Part shown: piece after piece, positions 23,414 through 32,782 of the stretch | How positions within the stretch are numbered: the first letter of the stretch is position 1 | Layout: the number at the start of each line of letters is the position of its first letter | Made by a program: the position numbers and the translations under genes | Origin: an uncultured Clostridia bacterium | GTDB lineage: Bacteria > Bacillota > Clostridia > TANB77 > CAG-508 | Assembly: GCA_944389745.1 (NCBI GenBank) | Contig: CALXNM010000015.1 | Location: forward strand, 1-33,277 | Direction: 5' to 3' | DNA length: 33,277 nucleotides | Notes under the pieces: generated by a model | The model's input: the letters and a program-made list of their open reading frames with translations, nothing else | What the model was told of the DNA's origin: nothing | Database searches by the model: none

Positions 23414-24064
23414 TCATACATTCTTTTTATTTTCAAATACTTGATCCATATATTCATCAGGATATACATTATCTAGAAATATATCTACACTGCTATTTGC
23501 AGGTATTTCATCTAACCTTTCTTTTTGTCTTATAGCTGCCATTGAAGAAATTGTAATATTAAATACCATAAAAATTGCTACACTTGTTGTCATTATTTTT
23601 ATTTTATGACTTTTTATAAATTCTTCTATTTTAGGTATGATAGGTTCTATATATTTTACATATAATAATCCTGCTATTCCCCAATACGTACAATGAAAAA
23701 TTGTTGTTCTTCCATTAATATTAAAGATCCATTCTGAATAATCCCATGAAATTGTTCCAAATATTTTTTCCTGTATATATGAACATAAATACTCTGTTAT
23801 TCCTCCTAAAATAAAAGAAAAAATAAATACCTTTTTCTTATCTCTTGTTTTTACTATATTAAAAAATATATAATATACAATAATCCCGATTCCATATACT
23901 GGCGTAAATGGACCATATATTAAACCTTGTCTTGAAACAAAATGTCCATTTTGTACTAATCCAACTATCATTTCTACTATATATCCTAGCACACTCCCAA
24001 TCATAAATATAACAAATATTTTAAATACTTCATTAAACTTACTTTGTTTTTCCATATACATCAC
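23414..24064 (-). CDS. Putative ABC transporter permease, CmpB-like membrane protein
   Basis: A 216-residue membrane protein with about five hydrophobic segments. It matches the family often called putative ABC-transporter type IV (PF06541): GSVLGYIVEMIVGL, VSRQGLIYGPFTPVYGIG and TEYLCSYIQEKIFG, then WDYS and an ending helix GIAGLLYVKYIEPII. The family is common in Clostridia. No ATPase is shown to work with it and its role is unknown. An alternative start four codons in has no advantage. Confidence 0.8.
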   Translation of the reverse strand: MMYMEKQSKFNEVFKIFVIFMIGSVLGYIVEMIVGLVQNGHFVSRQGLIYGPFTPVYGIGIIVYYIFFNIVKTRDKKKVFIFSFILGGITEYLCSYIQEKIFGTISWDYSEWIFNINGRTTIFHCTYWGIAGLLYVKYIEPIIPKIEEFIKSHKIKIMTTSVAIFMVFNITISSMAAIRQKERLDEIPANSSVDIFLDNVYPDEYMDQVFENKKNV

Positions 24065-24161
24065 CTTTTATTATGATTTTGTAAGTTTAATATATCAGCC
24101 ATTTATTAATTATCTTTTTACATCTTATTAAAATATTCTTAATTTTATAAAATAAGAATAA

Positions 24162-24201
24162 AGACTACCTTAAGTCTGATTACTGGACTCCAAGATAGTC
24201 T
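24162..24201. terminator. Terminator after dps, usable in both directions
   Basis: AGACTA/TAGTCT outer pairs with an inner AAGTC/GACT stem. On minus it is followed by TTATTCTTATTTT. Confidence 0.65.
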
Positions 24202-24231
24202 GGTGTTTTATTTATTTTACTTCATTTTCTA

Positions 24232-24681
24232 TTAGTTATTATTATCTTTATTCATCAATAATTGTGTTATCATCCAAACTGTTTTCTCATAATTTAAAAG
24301 ATATTCATCCATTAAAGCTGATGTAGAATATTTATTTTGATTGTCTGCATCTTCTTTTATTTTAGTCACATTTTCTATTAAAATATTATAGTCTTTTAAA
24401 ATTGTTTCATATATATGCTTTGAACATTTTTTCTCATTACTTGCTTCACTAATTTGCGCAGTATTTAAATAATCTTTCATTGTTCCTAAAGGCATTTGCC
24501 CCATGCTTAATATATGTTCTGCAATTTCATCTATTTGTTCATTTATTTCATCATATAATTCTTCTAATTTACTATGCACATTAAAAAAATCTTCTCCAAT
24601 AATATTCCAATGATAATTTTGTAATTTTCTATAAAAAACATTTAAATTAGATAAAAATAAATTTAGGTCTTCAGTAATCAT
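24232..24681 (-). CDS. Dps family ferritin-like protein
   Basis: A 149-residue four-helix protein that stores iron and protects DNA from peroxide. Ferroxidase ligands H24, H36, D51 and E55 have the spacing (12, 15, 4) of the Listeria and Bacillus Dps inter-subunit site, within YHWNIIGEDFF and QIDEIAEHIL. The start at 24681 is chosen because AGAGGG lies upstream and the length matches the family; a frame 21 codons longer adds non-family sequence. It ends at a two-way terminator. Peroxide or iron control is usual for the family, but I see no clear PerR or Fur box. Confidence 0.9.
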   Translation of the reverse strand: MITEDLNLFLSNLNVFYRKLQNYHWNIIGEDFFNVHSKLEELYDEINEQIDEIAEHILSMGQMPLGTMKDYLNTAQISEASNEKKCSKHIYETILKDYNILIENVTKIKEDADNQNKYSTSALMDEYLLNYEKTVWMITQLLMNKDNNN

Positions 24682-24753
24682 ATATATTCCCTCTTTCTTT
24701 TTTAATATATATAAATTATGACCTAAATTCATTTTTTTATTCATTTATTAATT

Positions 24754-25470
24754 TTATTCTTTCATTGCTTTTACCGCTTCTTCTGCTGTTTTATCTTTAT
24801 CCAATTTATTTATTATAAATATAATGATTGCCACAATTAGAAATGTTAAACCATATATTAGCAAACTAAATTTCCAATTACCTTTTACTAAATTGCTACC
24901 AGCAAATGTTGATGATATAACTGACGGAAATCTAGCAAATGTAGAAATTAATATAAATCTAAGTGGTTTTAATGGTAATAGTCCTGCTATGTATACAAGA
25001 AGATCTTTAGGAGTTCCTGGTATGATAAATAATAATATCATAATATATTCAATCTTCTTTGGATTTTTAAATAGTTTACTATTCTCTATTTTTTCTATTC
25101 TTTCTTCACTACAAAAGCTGTATACAAATCTTCTTCCATATTTTCTTACAGTAAAGAATACTAAAGCAGAAATTATAGCTGCTGAAATAGTTATAAATAA
25201 GAAACCGCCTAATCCTCCATAGCACATACCTGCTAAAAATTCAATTGGCTCTCCTGGTAAAATTATTAAAAATATTTGTGCAAATTGTAATCCAAATAAA
25301 GCTAAATACCCCATAATTCCCAAATCGGTAACATGCTCTTTAAAATCTATTTGTCCTTCTGGTGTACTTAAATTTTTAATTACAGGGAATAAATAAATTA
25401 TTAATCCAACTATTAAAGCTATTACTATTATCATTAATGTATATTTAAATACCTTTGTTCTCTTACTCAT
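24754..25470 (-). CDS. TVP38/TMEM64 (VTT-domain) membrane protein
   Basis: A 238-residue protein with five or six membrane segments. The VTT/SNARE-associated signature GEPIEFLAGMCYGGLGGFLF and the re-entrant LFIIPGTPKDLLVYIAGLLPL are present. The family is related to DedA proteins and is implicated in lipid flipping or trafficking across the membrane; the bacterial role is not settled. Lys-rich C-terminal tail. It is followed by dps after 72 bp. Confidence 0.88.
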   Translation of the reverse strand: MSKRTKVFKYTLMIIVIALIVGLIIYLFPVIKNLSTPEGQIDFKEHVTDLGIMGYLALFGLQFAQIFLIILPGEPIEFLAGMCYGGLGGFLFITISAAIISALVFFTVRKYGRRFVYSFCSEERIEKIENSKLFKNPKKIEYIMILLFIIPGTPKDLLVYIAGLLPLKPLRFILISTFARFPSVISSTFAGSNLVKGNWKFSLLIYGLTFLIVAIIIFIINKLDKDKTAEEAVKAMKE

Positions 25471-25590
25471 TTTATTTTCTTTCCTTTTTGTCTTTCTATT
25501 TTTCGCTTACTAGTATATCACTATTTAAGAAAAAATCTATTTATTTTTTCTTAATTTTTATTAATATATTTAACTCTTTGTAAAAATATG

Positions 25591-25627
25591 AAAGGATATA
25601 TATCAGGCATTTTAATATATATCCTTT
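25591..25627 (-). terminator. Terminator after the lysine-rich protein gene
   Basis: 12-bp stem AAAGGATATATA/TATATATCCTTT, then CATATTTTTA on minus. Confidence 0.65.
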
Positions 25628-25632
25628 TAATA

Positions 25633-26583
25633 TTAATTTTCTTTTTCTACTTTATATGTTCTTAAATCTGGTGTATCTATATTTCTTACGTTATTCATTG
25701 CTACATTATTGTACTCTACAGTACAATTTAAATATTCTCTTTTTACTACTAATCCTGTTTCTTTATCAATCCATGTTTTTTGAGAAGAATTCATCATGTT
25801 AGGACTACATATTTGTAATATTACATAACATTCTTTTGAATTACATTCTTCTGTATATATTATACTTGTTAGTCCCATGAAAGCTCTACTTTCTTGGTTA
25901 TTTATACTTTCTTCTAATGGTAGACGTACTTTTGTAATAACTTCAGTGTTATATATAGAGGCTGTTTTTTCTTTTGGATTCCATGTTGTTACTTGATTAG
26001 AATCAAGATCTGTTATTGTATTTATATTGTTATTTTTGTCTTCTAAATCCACTCTTTCTACATTGTCTTTTTTATAATATGTCATTTTTTGTATTTCTTC
26101 GCCATCTTGTTTTTTCACCATTTCATATGAATAATTTGTAGAACTTCCTATTTCACACATTTGATTATATATACTATTTAAAATAATAAAGTTTCTTGAG
26201 AAGAATACACAATATGCTCCAATTAATATAATTACAAGAATTAAAATGAATTTTAATAACCTATGATTTTTTTTCTCTTCTTTTACTTCTACTCTTTTAA
26301 ATGTTAAATCATTTTCTTTTTCTGCTTCTTCATCTATTTTATTTTTTTCTTTCTTGTTTTCTTTTTGTTTTGTATCTACTTTCTTTTTTTCTTCTTTCTT
26401 TGGCTTATCTTTCTTAGCTTTTTCACTGCTTTTTTCTTTTTTTACTTCTTCTATATTTTCTTTACTAGCAGCTTTTTTTGAATTTTTCTTTGTTTCTTTT
26501 GTTTTATTATCTTTTTTTAATTCTTTTTCCTCATCTTTTTTTGTTTTCTTTGCTTCTTCTTTTACATCTTTTTTCTCTTCCAT
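25633..26583 (-). CDS. Membrane protein with lysine/glutamate-rich cytoplasmic tail
   Basis: A 316-residue protein of unknown function. Residues 1-107 are almost entirely K and E with D, N, T (low complexity, predicted coiled or disordered). One membrane segment spans about 109-127. Residues 130-316 form an extracytoplasmic domain that could be a LolA-like beta fold: NYSYEMVKKQDGEEIQKMTYY, ERVDLEDKNNN and QKTWIDKETGLVVKREY. The latter phrases recall proteins that sense or carry lipids, but I do not claim homology. No lipobox. The stretch is translated despite its bias, since the domain downstream is in frame. GGGGG precedes the start. Confidence 0.75.
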   Translation of the reverse strand: MEEKKDVKEEAKKTKKDEEKELKKDNKTKETKKNSKKAASKENIEEVKKEKSSEKAKKDKPKKEEKKKVDTKQKENKKEKNKIDEEAEKENDLTFKRVEVKEEKKNHRLLKFILILVIILIGAYCVFFSRNFIILNSIYNQMCEIGSSTNYSYEMVKKQDGEEIQKMTYYKKDNVERVDLEDKNNNINTITDLDSNQVTTWNPKEKTASIYNTEVITKVRLPLEESINNQESRAFMGLTSIIYTEECNSKECYVILQICSPNMMNSSQKTWIDKETGLVVKREYLNCTVEYNNVAMNNVRNIDTPDLRTYKVEKEN

Positions 26584-26721
26584 GTATTCTCCCCCTTTAT
26601 TATTACTTTCATTTGCTACATTTTCTACTTTAAATCATTTTATATATTCTATTGGCATTATACCATAAAATACTTTTTTGTAAATATTTAAATTTATACA
26701 TCTTTTAATTTTATAATATCC

Positions 26722-27915
26722 TCAGAATGAAGTTTTCCGTGCTCTTGTAATGCTTGTATAACCATACTTATCTTTTAATTTATCAACTACCTCATCTAAT
26801 TTTTCTTGTTTTTTATTAGATTCATCATTAAATAATGATAATTGTACTTCATCTTTGTCTACTAAATTATCTACTCTTACACCTACTAACCTGATAAATG
26901 TGCCTTTTTTATACATTTCATTAAGTAATTCTTTTGCTACTCTATAAATTTCCTTAGTATTAGATGTAGCATATAAAAGCTTTTTTTGATGTGATGAATC
27001 TTTGAAATCTTTTGTTCTTAATTGAACATTCACAACATTTGCACACATATTATATTTTCTTAATCTATATGTTACTTGTTCTGTAAGTGTTAACAAAACT
27101 TCTTCTAGTTTTTCTTTGCTACCTATATCCATAGGAAGAGTTACAGAATTTCCTATTCCCTTTGGTTTTTCCTTTTGATAATGTACTTCTGAATTATCTA
27201 TTCCATTAGAATATTCCCACATCATAAGGCCGTGTTTACCAAATTTTTTAATCATTAAATCTCTATCTTGTTTTGCAATATCTCCTATTGTTCTAATTCT
27301 CATATTATATAATTTTGGTAAAGTTTTTCTTCCTAACATGAATAATTCTGAAACAGGAAGAGTCCACATTTTACTTGGAATCTCCTCTTCAAATAAAGTG
27401 TGAACTTTATCTGGCTTAGTAAAATCGGATGCCATTTTTGCTAATAATTTATTATGAGCAACACCTACATTTACGGTAAATCCCAATTCGTTTTTTATTC
27501 TATCTTTTATTTCATATGCTTTATTTATTAAAGTATCATTTCCTAAATAATCTGTCATGTCTAAAAAACATTCATCTATACTATACCTTTCTATTTTATC
27601 TGTATATTCAAGTAATATTTTATATAAGTCATTAGAATGTTTCCTATAGTTTTTATATTCTCCTTTAAACACTTGCAAATTTGGACATTTTAATCTTGCT
27701 TGATATAAAGTTTCTCCTGTACATACTCCTTTTCTTTTTGCCTTCATGCTTTTTGCCAGTACTATTCCAGATCTTTTTGTTTCATCTCCTCCTATTACAG
27801 CTTCAATGTTTCTTATATCAAGCTTTTCTCCATTTGCCAATCTATCTATAGCTGTCCAACTTAAAAAAGCATTATTAACATCAATATGTAATATTTGTCT
27901 TTGCTTTATATCCAT
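26722..27915 (-). CDS. dinB: DNA polymerase IV
   Basis: A second Y-family translesion polymerase. From the start chosen here it has 397 residues: HIDVNNAFLSW (10-20) and YSIDECFLD (111-119) are the catalytic motifs, then a thumb with ELFMLGRKTLPKLYNM, a little-finger domain and a QLSLF clamp-binding motif at 358-362. The ATG at 27915 has GGTGG upstream, while a 28-codon longer frame would start upstream of the promoter itself. The promoter spacer contains AAACCTGTGTTT, the SOS-type palindrome. The mRNA leader is only about ten bases. Confidence 0.94.
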   Translation of the reverse strand: MDIKQRQILHIDVNNAFLSWTAIDRLANGEKLDIRNIEAVIGGDETKRSGIVLAKSMKAKRKGVCTGETLYQARLKCPNLQVFKGEYKNYRKHSNDLYKILLEYTDKIERYSIDECFLDMTDYLGNDTLINKAYEIKDRIKNELGFTVNVGVAHNKLLAKMASDFTKPDKVHTLFEEEIPSKMWTLPVSELFMLGRKTLPKLYNMRIRTIGDIAKQDRDLMIKKFGKHGLMMWEYSNGIDNSEVHYQKEKPKGIGNSVTLPMDIGSKEKLEEVLLTLTEQVTYRLRKYNMCANVVNVQLRTKDFKDSSHQKKLLYATSNTKEIYRVAKELLNEMYKKGTFIRLVGVRVDNLVDKDEVQLSLFNDESNKKQEKLDEVVDKLKDKYGYTSITRARKTSF

Positions 27916-27930
27916 ATTACCACCAATGTA

Positions 27931-27959
27931 ATTATAAAACACAGGTTTGTATATGTCAA
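27931..27959 (-). promoter_or_regulatory. dinB promoter with LexA-like operator in the spacer
   Basis: On minus: TTGACA (27959-27954), 17-bp spacer, TATAAT (27936-27931). The spacer holds AAACCTGTGTTT (27948-27937), so a bound repressor would cover the promoter. Confidence 0.7.
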
Positions 27960-28001
27960 ATTTCGAATATATTGGATGATTTGCAAAATAGACATACAAA
28001 A

Positions 28002-28043
28002 AGAGACGAACTTATTTTTTGCAAATCAAGTCCATCTCCTTTT
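28002..28043 (-). terminator. Terminator after coaE
   Basis: On minus: GAGATGGACTT pairs with AAGTTCGTCTC (two G-U pairs), then TTTTTGT. Confidence 0.7.
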
Positions 28044-28051
28044 TGTAAATT

Positions 28052-28651
28052 TTATTTTCTTTGGATATTATATTTTTCAGCTATTTCTCCCACAGATTTT
28101 TCTATGGCAAATATATCATTATTGTTTTCTATAATTTCATCGCATTTTTCAATGTAAAATTCATTTGTTTCTTGTGCATTTAATCTTTTTTCTGCTATTT
28201 CATAATCCACATTGTCTCTTGCTACTATTCTTTCTATTTGCATTTCTCTTTTTGATATTATTCCTACTACACTATTACATAATTTGTCTAATTCGCATTC
28301 AAATAGAAGTGGTGCATCTATTATAACTGTATTGTCACTACTTTCTTCTTTTATTACTTGTTTTTCTATTTCTTTTCTTATGTATTTAAATGTACAATTA
28401 TTTAATTCTTTTCTTTTTTCTGGATCTGTATAAATAATCTCTGCTAAACGTTTCCTTCTTAGTTCTCCTTCTTCATCCACTATATCTTTTCCAAATTTGT
28501 CTATTATATCTATTATATAATTTGTTCCTTTTCTTGATAATTTTTTTGCTACTTTATCCGCATTAATTATTTTTACTTTGTATTCTTTCTTTAACATTTT
28601 GCAGATTGTACTTTTTCCAGATCCAGAGCTTCCCGTTATTCCTATAACCAT
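28052..28651 (-). CDS. coaE: Dephospho-CoA kinase
   Basis: Phosphorylates dephospho-CoA, the last step of coenzyme A synthesis. 199 residues; P-loop GSSGSGKST at 7-15, INADKVAKKL and DAPLLFECELDKLC as in the family. Length is normal. It lies 41 bp downstream of tmcAL on the same strand and ends at a strong terminator. Secure. Confidence 0.95.
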   Translation of the reverse strand: MVIGITGSSGSGKSTICKMLKKEYKVKIINADKVAKKLSRKGTNYIIDIIDKFGKDIVDEEGELRRKRLAEIIYTDPEKRKELNNCTFKYIRKEIEKQVIKEESSDNTVIIDAPLLFECELDKLCNSVVGIISKREMQIERIVARDNVDYEIAEKRLNAQETNEFYIEKCDEIIENNNDIFAIEKSVGEIAEKYNIQRK

Positions 28652-28692
28652 CTTTTTCCCTTCTTTATTTTCATTACAATTCGTTTGTTTCT

Positions 28693-29925
28693 CTATATTA
28701 TCTCAATTTTATTTGTATAATCTAAATTTGAATATGAATCTGCATAATATCCAAGTGTGTAAATATTTGTTGCTAATATATCTGTTTCAAGCATATCTTT
28801 TAAATTTCTATTTGCTACTGTATCCATATATCTCTTTACTGATGTTACAACATTTAGCTTTGGATTAAGTTTCATCATTTCCGAAATTAATTTTTTTCCT
28901 TTATTGTTAAAACCTAATACTCTAACATATGGTGTTATTCTTTTAGATGTATCCATTTGTTTTTTTGTTATTCCCATTAAGCTATATAGCAATACTCTTT
29001 GTATTCTTGTTTGGGTAAACCTTTTAGTTTTAACTATATTTATTAAATCATTTAAATTATTACATGAATCTGCTGCATTTTTTATTGAACTCTCTAAGCC
29101 TTCTGAAACATCTGGAAGCTTTGCTATTTCTTCTTTTGACATTCTTCTTAAATTATATATTATTTCTCTTTCAAATCTTGAAATATCTATAACATAATGG
29201 CCCTTTTTTAATTCTTCTCCTAATAATAAATATGATGTTCTTGGCATTACTTTTCTGATATCATTTAATGATCTCGTCATAAGCATTTTTCTTATTGCTG
29301 TTGCACTAGCAAATTCATCAACTATATATCTATCATTATATAAAACTTTTTCTCTTTTTATTCCTACAGGAACAATCTTGCTTTTTGTTTTTTTCATTGC
29401 CTTTAAATATTCTATACCTAATATATTATTAGAGCCAGTAAGAACATTTGCATATTTTTTTATATCGTTTAAATACATCATTAATGCATTTTCTCTTGCT
29501 TTTGGAAATGAGTTTCCTTTTTTTAGTTCATGTCCCAATATTGTTATATATTCTTTTGGTTCATTGTGTAGAACAGTTGCAATATTATTTAATATGGCTA
29601 TATCTTTTGCTTCCATTCCAAATGACAAACTATCTACAACTCCTAATGAATTTAATATTTTAATTGCTCCTTCTGCAAAATTTTCTGCACTAGATATACT
29701 ATAAACTGTTGGTAGTTCTATTACTAAATCCACGCCATTTAATAAAGCCATTCTTGCCTTAGTCCATTTATTCACTATAGACGTGTTTCCTCTTTGTACA
29801 AAGTTTCCAGAGATTACTGCTACCACATATTGAGCATTAGTTTCTTGCTTTGATTTAGCTATATGATACAAGTGTCCATTATGAAATGGATTATATTCTG
29901 CAATTATTCCAAGAACTCTGCTCAT
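28693..29925 (-). CDS. tmcAL: tRNA(Met) cytidine acetate ligase
   Basis: Formerly YlbM. It uses ATP and acetate to form N4-acetylcytidine at the wobble base of elongator tRNA-Met. 410 residues; the nucleotidyltransferase motif GIIAEYNPFHNGHL (6-19) with HNGH in place of HIGH, then NFVQRGN and the FGMEAKD region. Length fits. GGAGG precedes the ATG. It shares a 90-bp divergent region with rnhA. Confidence 0.93.
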   Translation of the reverse strand: MSRVLGIIAEYNPFHNGHLYHIAKSKQETNAQYVVAVISGNFVQRGNTSIVNKWTKARMALLNGVDLVIELPTVYSISSAENFAEGAIKILNSLGVVDSLSFGMEAKDIAILNNIATVLHNEPKEYITILGHELKKGNSFPKARENALMMYLNDIKKYANVLTGSNNILGIEYLKAMKKTKSKIVPVGIKREKVLYNDRYIVDEFASATAIRKMLMTRSLNDIRKVMPRTSYLLLGEELKKGHYVIDISRFEREIIYNLRRMSKEEIAKLPDVSEGLESSIKNAADSCNNLNDLINIVKTKRFTQTRIQRVLLYSLMGITKKQMDTSKRITPYVRVLGFNNKGKKLISEMMKLNPKLNVVTSVKRYMDTVANRNLKDMLETDILATNIYTLGYYADSYSNLDYTNKIEII

Positions 29926-29943
29926 TTTTTTTCCTCCTTCATC

Positions 29944-29972
29944 TTGTACAAAAAAATATTTATTGATATAAT
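29944..29972 (+). promoter_or_regulatory. Promoter of rnhA
   Basis: TTGTAC (29944-29949), 17-bp spacer, TATAAT (29967-29972). Confidence 0.7.
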
Positions 29973-30025
29973 ATCATAAAACATTAAATTTTACAATGAT
30001 AATTTATATATAGATGGAGGAAGTT

Positions 30026-30460
30026 ATGGAAGATGTAACAATATATACAGATGGCGCTTGTTCTGGCAATCCGGGGCCTGGTGGTTGGGGTGCTATACTT
30101 ATGTATAAGGATTATAAAAAAGAAATCTCTGGAGGAAAAAAAGATACAACTAATAATGTTATGGAATTAACTGCTGTTATTGAAGCTCTAAAATTATTAA
30201 AATTTCCATGTAATGTTAAACTTTATAGTGATAGTGCATATGTTGTAAATGCATTTTTACAAAACTGGGTTACAAATTGGCAAAAAAATAATTGGAAAAC
30301 GGCTGATAAAAAAGATGTTAAGAATAAAGAATTATGGCAGGAATTAATAGAGCTTACTAATATTCATCATATTGAGTTTATAAAAGTAAAAGGTCATAGT
30401 GATAATGAATATAATAATCGTTGTGATGAAATGGCAAGAAATGCAATAGACACATTATAA
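30026..30460 (+). CDS. rnhA: Ribonuclease HI
   Basis: Degrades RNA in RNA-DNA hybrids. 144 residues; metal ligands D9 ([15 protein letters not shown]), E47, D69 (YSDSAYV) and D134, plus H124 in [10 protein letters not shown]. The start at 30026 has GGAGG five bases upstream; a frame four codons longer overlaps that site. One of few plus-strand genes, convergent with dapL and ending at a strong terminator. Confidence 0.96.
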   Translation: MEDVTIYTDGACSGNPGPGGWGAILMYKDYKKEISGGKKDTTNNVMELTAVIEALKLLKFPCNVKLYSDSAYVVNAFLQNWVTNWQKNNWKTADKKDVKNKELWQELIELTNIHHIEFIKVKGHSDNEYNNRCDEMARNAIDTL

Positions 30461-30497
30461 TGTGCCAATGGGTTCTAGCCCAATGGCACATTTTTTT
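30461..30497 (+). terminator. Terminator of rnhA
   Basis: TGTGCCAATGGG and CCCAATGGCACA pair at 11 of 12 positions around TTCTAG, followed by seven T. It abuts the dapL stop. Confidence 0.85.
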
Positions 30498-31737
30498 ATG
30501 TAATTTGGTCTTTTCTTTTTAATCTCTCCATTGCTTCTATTGTTTGAAATTTATTTCCAAATGCAGTTAATCTAAAAAAGCCTTCTCCATTTGTTCCAAA
30601 TCCTACTCCTGGTGTTCCTACAATATTATATTTTTGAAGTAACAAATCAAAGAATTCCCATGAACTTAACCCTTTTGGTGTTTTTAGCCATATATATGGT
30701 GAATTTACTCCTCCATATGATGTAATTCCTATTTCGTTTAATCCATTTTTTATTACTTTTGCATTTTCCATATAATATGTAATATTATCTTTTATTTCTT
30801 GTTTGCCTTCTTCTGTATATATACTTTCTGCTCCTCTTTGGATTATGTATGATACTCCATTAAATTTAGTGGATTGCCTTCTATTCCATAATTTATTTAA
30901 ACTTATACTATTATGTTCATCTAATTTTAATTCAATATTTTTTGGAACTATTGTATATGCACATCTTAATCCTGTAAATCCAGCTGTTTTTGAAAAGCTT
31001 TTAAATTCTATTGCTACTTCTTTAGCTCCTGGAATTTCATAAATACTATGTGGTATATCTTCTTCTGCTATGAAAGCTTCATAAGCTGCATCAAATAATA
31101 TAATGCTATTATTTTCTTTAGCAAAATTCACCCATTTTTCTAATGTTTCCTTTTTCATTGCTGTCCCTGCAGGATTATTAGGAGAGCATATATATATTAA
31201 ATCAGGTGTTTCTTCTAATTCTTCTGTTAATGGTTCAAATTTGTTTTCTTCTGTTAAATTTATGTAAATTATATTCTCATACCTATTTTGTTCTTTATTA
31301 TACCTTCCACTACTACCATAAATAATGTTACTATCTAAATATACTGGATATACTGGGTTAGGTATTCCCACTTTTATATTTTTATCAAATAGCTCTATAA
31401 AATTTCCAGTATCACATTTTGCGCCATCAGAAATAAATATTTCATCTAACTCAATATTTAAATCTTTATATTCATTCTCTAATATTTTTCTTCTTAAGAA
31501 TTCATACCCTTGCTCTGGTCCATATCCTCTAAAACTTTTCTCATATTTCATTTCATCTATTGCTTTTTTTATTGCATCAACAACAACTCTAGGAATTGGT
31601 CTTGTTACATCTCCAATTCCTAGTTTTATTATATTTGCCTCTGGATTATTTTCTATATATTCTTCTACTTTTTTATTTATCTCAGAAAAAAGATAGTTAT
31701 CTTGCAGCTCAATAAAATTTTTATTTATTTTTATCAC
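30496..31737 (-). CDS. dapL: LL-diaminopimelate aminotransferase
   Basis: Converts tetrahydrodipicolinate directly to LL-diaminopimelate with glutamate, bypassing acylated intermediates. 413 residues; fold-type I PLP enzyme with SPNNPAGTA and the catalytic lysine K250 in SFSKTAGFTG. GIGDVTRPIP and FRGYGPEQGYEFLR are DapL signatures. Length matches the longer DapL class. It is 14 bp downstream of dapF, so the two enzymes yield meso-diaminopimelate for wall and lysine. Secure. Confidence 0.95.
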   Translation of the reverse strand: MIKINKNFIELQDNYLFSEINKKVEEYIENNPEANIIKLGIGDVTRPIPRVVVDAIKKAIDEMKYEKSFRGYGPEQGYEFLRRKILENEYKDLNIELDEIFISDGAKCDTGNFIELFDKNIKVGIPNPVYPVYLDSNIIYGSSGRYNKEQNRYENIIYINLTEENKFEPLTEELEETPDLIYICSPNNPAGTAMKKETLEKWVNFAKENNSIILFDAAYEAFIAEEDIPHSIYEIPGAKEVAIEFKSFSKTAGFTGLRCAYTIVPKNIELKLDEHNSISLNKLWNRRQSTKFNGVSYIIQRGAESIYTEEGKQEIKDNITYYMENAKVIKNGLNEIGITSYGGVNSPYIWLKTPKGLSSWEFFDLLLQKYNIVGTPGVGFGTNGEGFFRLTAFGNKFQTIEAMERLKRKDQIT

Positions 31738-31751
31738 ATAATCCCTCCTTT

Positions 31752-32600
31752 TTAGAAATTATTTAATTTTCCTTCAAAAACAGTTTCTGCTGGTCCTTGC
31801 ATATATATATGATTATCTTTGCCCCATTCTATTTCTAATTTTCCTCCTGGCAATTCTACATTAACATTTTCATCAGTATATCCATTTATTCCTGATGCTA
31901 CCATTGCTGCACATGCTCCTGTACCACATGCATAAGTTTCTCCAACGCCTCTTTCCCATACTCTTACTTTTATATTGTTTTTATCAATTATTTGTACAAA
32001 TTCTACATTTGTTCTATTTGGAAATATTGGGTTATTTTCCACAATAGGTCCACACTTTTCTATTTGTAGGTTATCAAGATTTTCTACAAAAGTTACAGCA
32101 TGAGGATTTCCCATAGATACTACTGTAAATCTCATCTTTTCGCCATCTACATCAATATCTAAGTCTTTATTAAATGGTTCATATACATGATATGGTATAT
32201 TATTATCTTGAAATAAAGGCTCTCCCATATCAACTATAGCTCCATTACATTCTCCTTTATTATCTTCTAGTATTTTTACTTTTTTTATTCCTGATAATGT
32301 TTGGATTGATAATTTATCTTTATCAGATAAGTTTTTATCATGTATAAATTTTGCAACACATCTTATTCCATTTCCGCACATTTCAGCTTCACTACCATCA
32401 CTATTATATATTTTCATTTTAAAATCTGCCTTCTCATCATCTGGTTTGTCTATCAAAATAACTCCATCTGCTCCTATTCCAAAATGTCTGTCACTTAATT
32501 TTTTTGTCATTTCCGGTACATCTTTTATCTTTGTACCATCCGTACAATCAATATATATATAATCATTTCCTATTCCTGTCATTTTTGTAAAATCTAGCAT
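31752..32600 (-). CDS. dapF: Diaminopimelate epimerase
   Basis: Interconverts LL- and meso-diaminopimelate without a cofactor. 282 residues; catalytic cysteines C75 in MCGNGIR and C225 in ACGTGACAA. Starts at the usual MLDFTKMTGIGNDYIYID. AGAGGTG precedes the ATG. It heads the dapF-dapL operon. A palindrome (32669-32680) lies at its likely promoter, shared with the divergent small gene. Confidence 0.96.
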   Translation of the reverse strand: MLDFTKMTGIGNDYIYIDCTDGTKIKDVPEMTKKLSDRHFGIGADGVILIDKPDDEKADFKMKIYNSDGSEAEMCGNGIRCVAKFIHDKNLSDKDKLSIQTLSGIKKVKILEDNKGECNGAIVDMGEPLFQDNNIPYHVYEPFNKDLDIDVDGEKMRFTVVSMGNPHAVTFVENLDNLQIEKCGPIVENNPIFPNRTNVEFVQIIDKNNIKVRVWERGVGETYACGTGACAAMVASGINGYTDENVNVELPGGKLEIEWGKDNHIYMQGPAETVFEGKLNNF

Positions 32601-32668
32601 ATAATCACCTCTAAATTTAATATATGCTGAATTTGTAAAATTATACGAAAAACTATATATATTGTTTC

Positions 32669-32680
32669 TTGAGCACTCAA
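32669..32680. promoter_or_regulatory. 12-bp palindrome in the dapF/small-gene divergent region
   Basis: TTGAG-CA-CTCAA. It covers a likely dapF -35 (TTGAGT-17-TATAGT on minus) and lies just upstream of the plus promoter at 32684-32712. A possible operator; identity unknown. Confidence 0.35.
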
Positions 32681-32683
32681 ATT

Positions 32684-32712
32684 TTGAAATTTTTGGTAAT
32701 TTATGGTATAAT
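32684..32712 (+). promoter_or_regulatory. Promoter of the 97-aa small gene
   Basis: TTGAAA (32684-32689), 17-bp spacer, TATAAT (32707-32712). Confidence 0.75.
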
Positions 32713-32723
32713 ATATTAGTACA

Positions 32724-32757
32724 GCACCAAAGGGGTGCAACGCCTCTTTTTGAGGCG
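32724..32757 (+). promoter_or_regulatory. Two leader hairpins before the small gene
   Basis: GCACC/GGTGC (32724-32738, 5-nt loop) and a perfect CGCCTC/GAGGCG with T5 loop (32741-32757). They occupy most of the ~60-nt leader. CGCCTC could alternatively approach the AGGAGG site, giving translational control; this is speculation. Confidence 0.5.
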
Positions 32758-32782
32758 AAGTTTTCGGTTCCTAGGAGGTTAT

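Noticed and set aside
26354..26668. A plus-strand frame very rich in Phe and Ser
   Set aside because: It is the complement of the Lys/Glu-rich tail (AAA/GAA codons read as TTT/TTC) of the gene at 25633-26583.
27916..27999. A 28-codon N-terminal extension of dinB
   Set aside because: It covers the TTGACA-17-TATAAT promoter and would not be transcribed from it; the family begins near MDIKQRQILHID.
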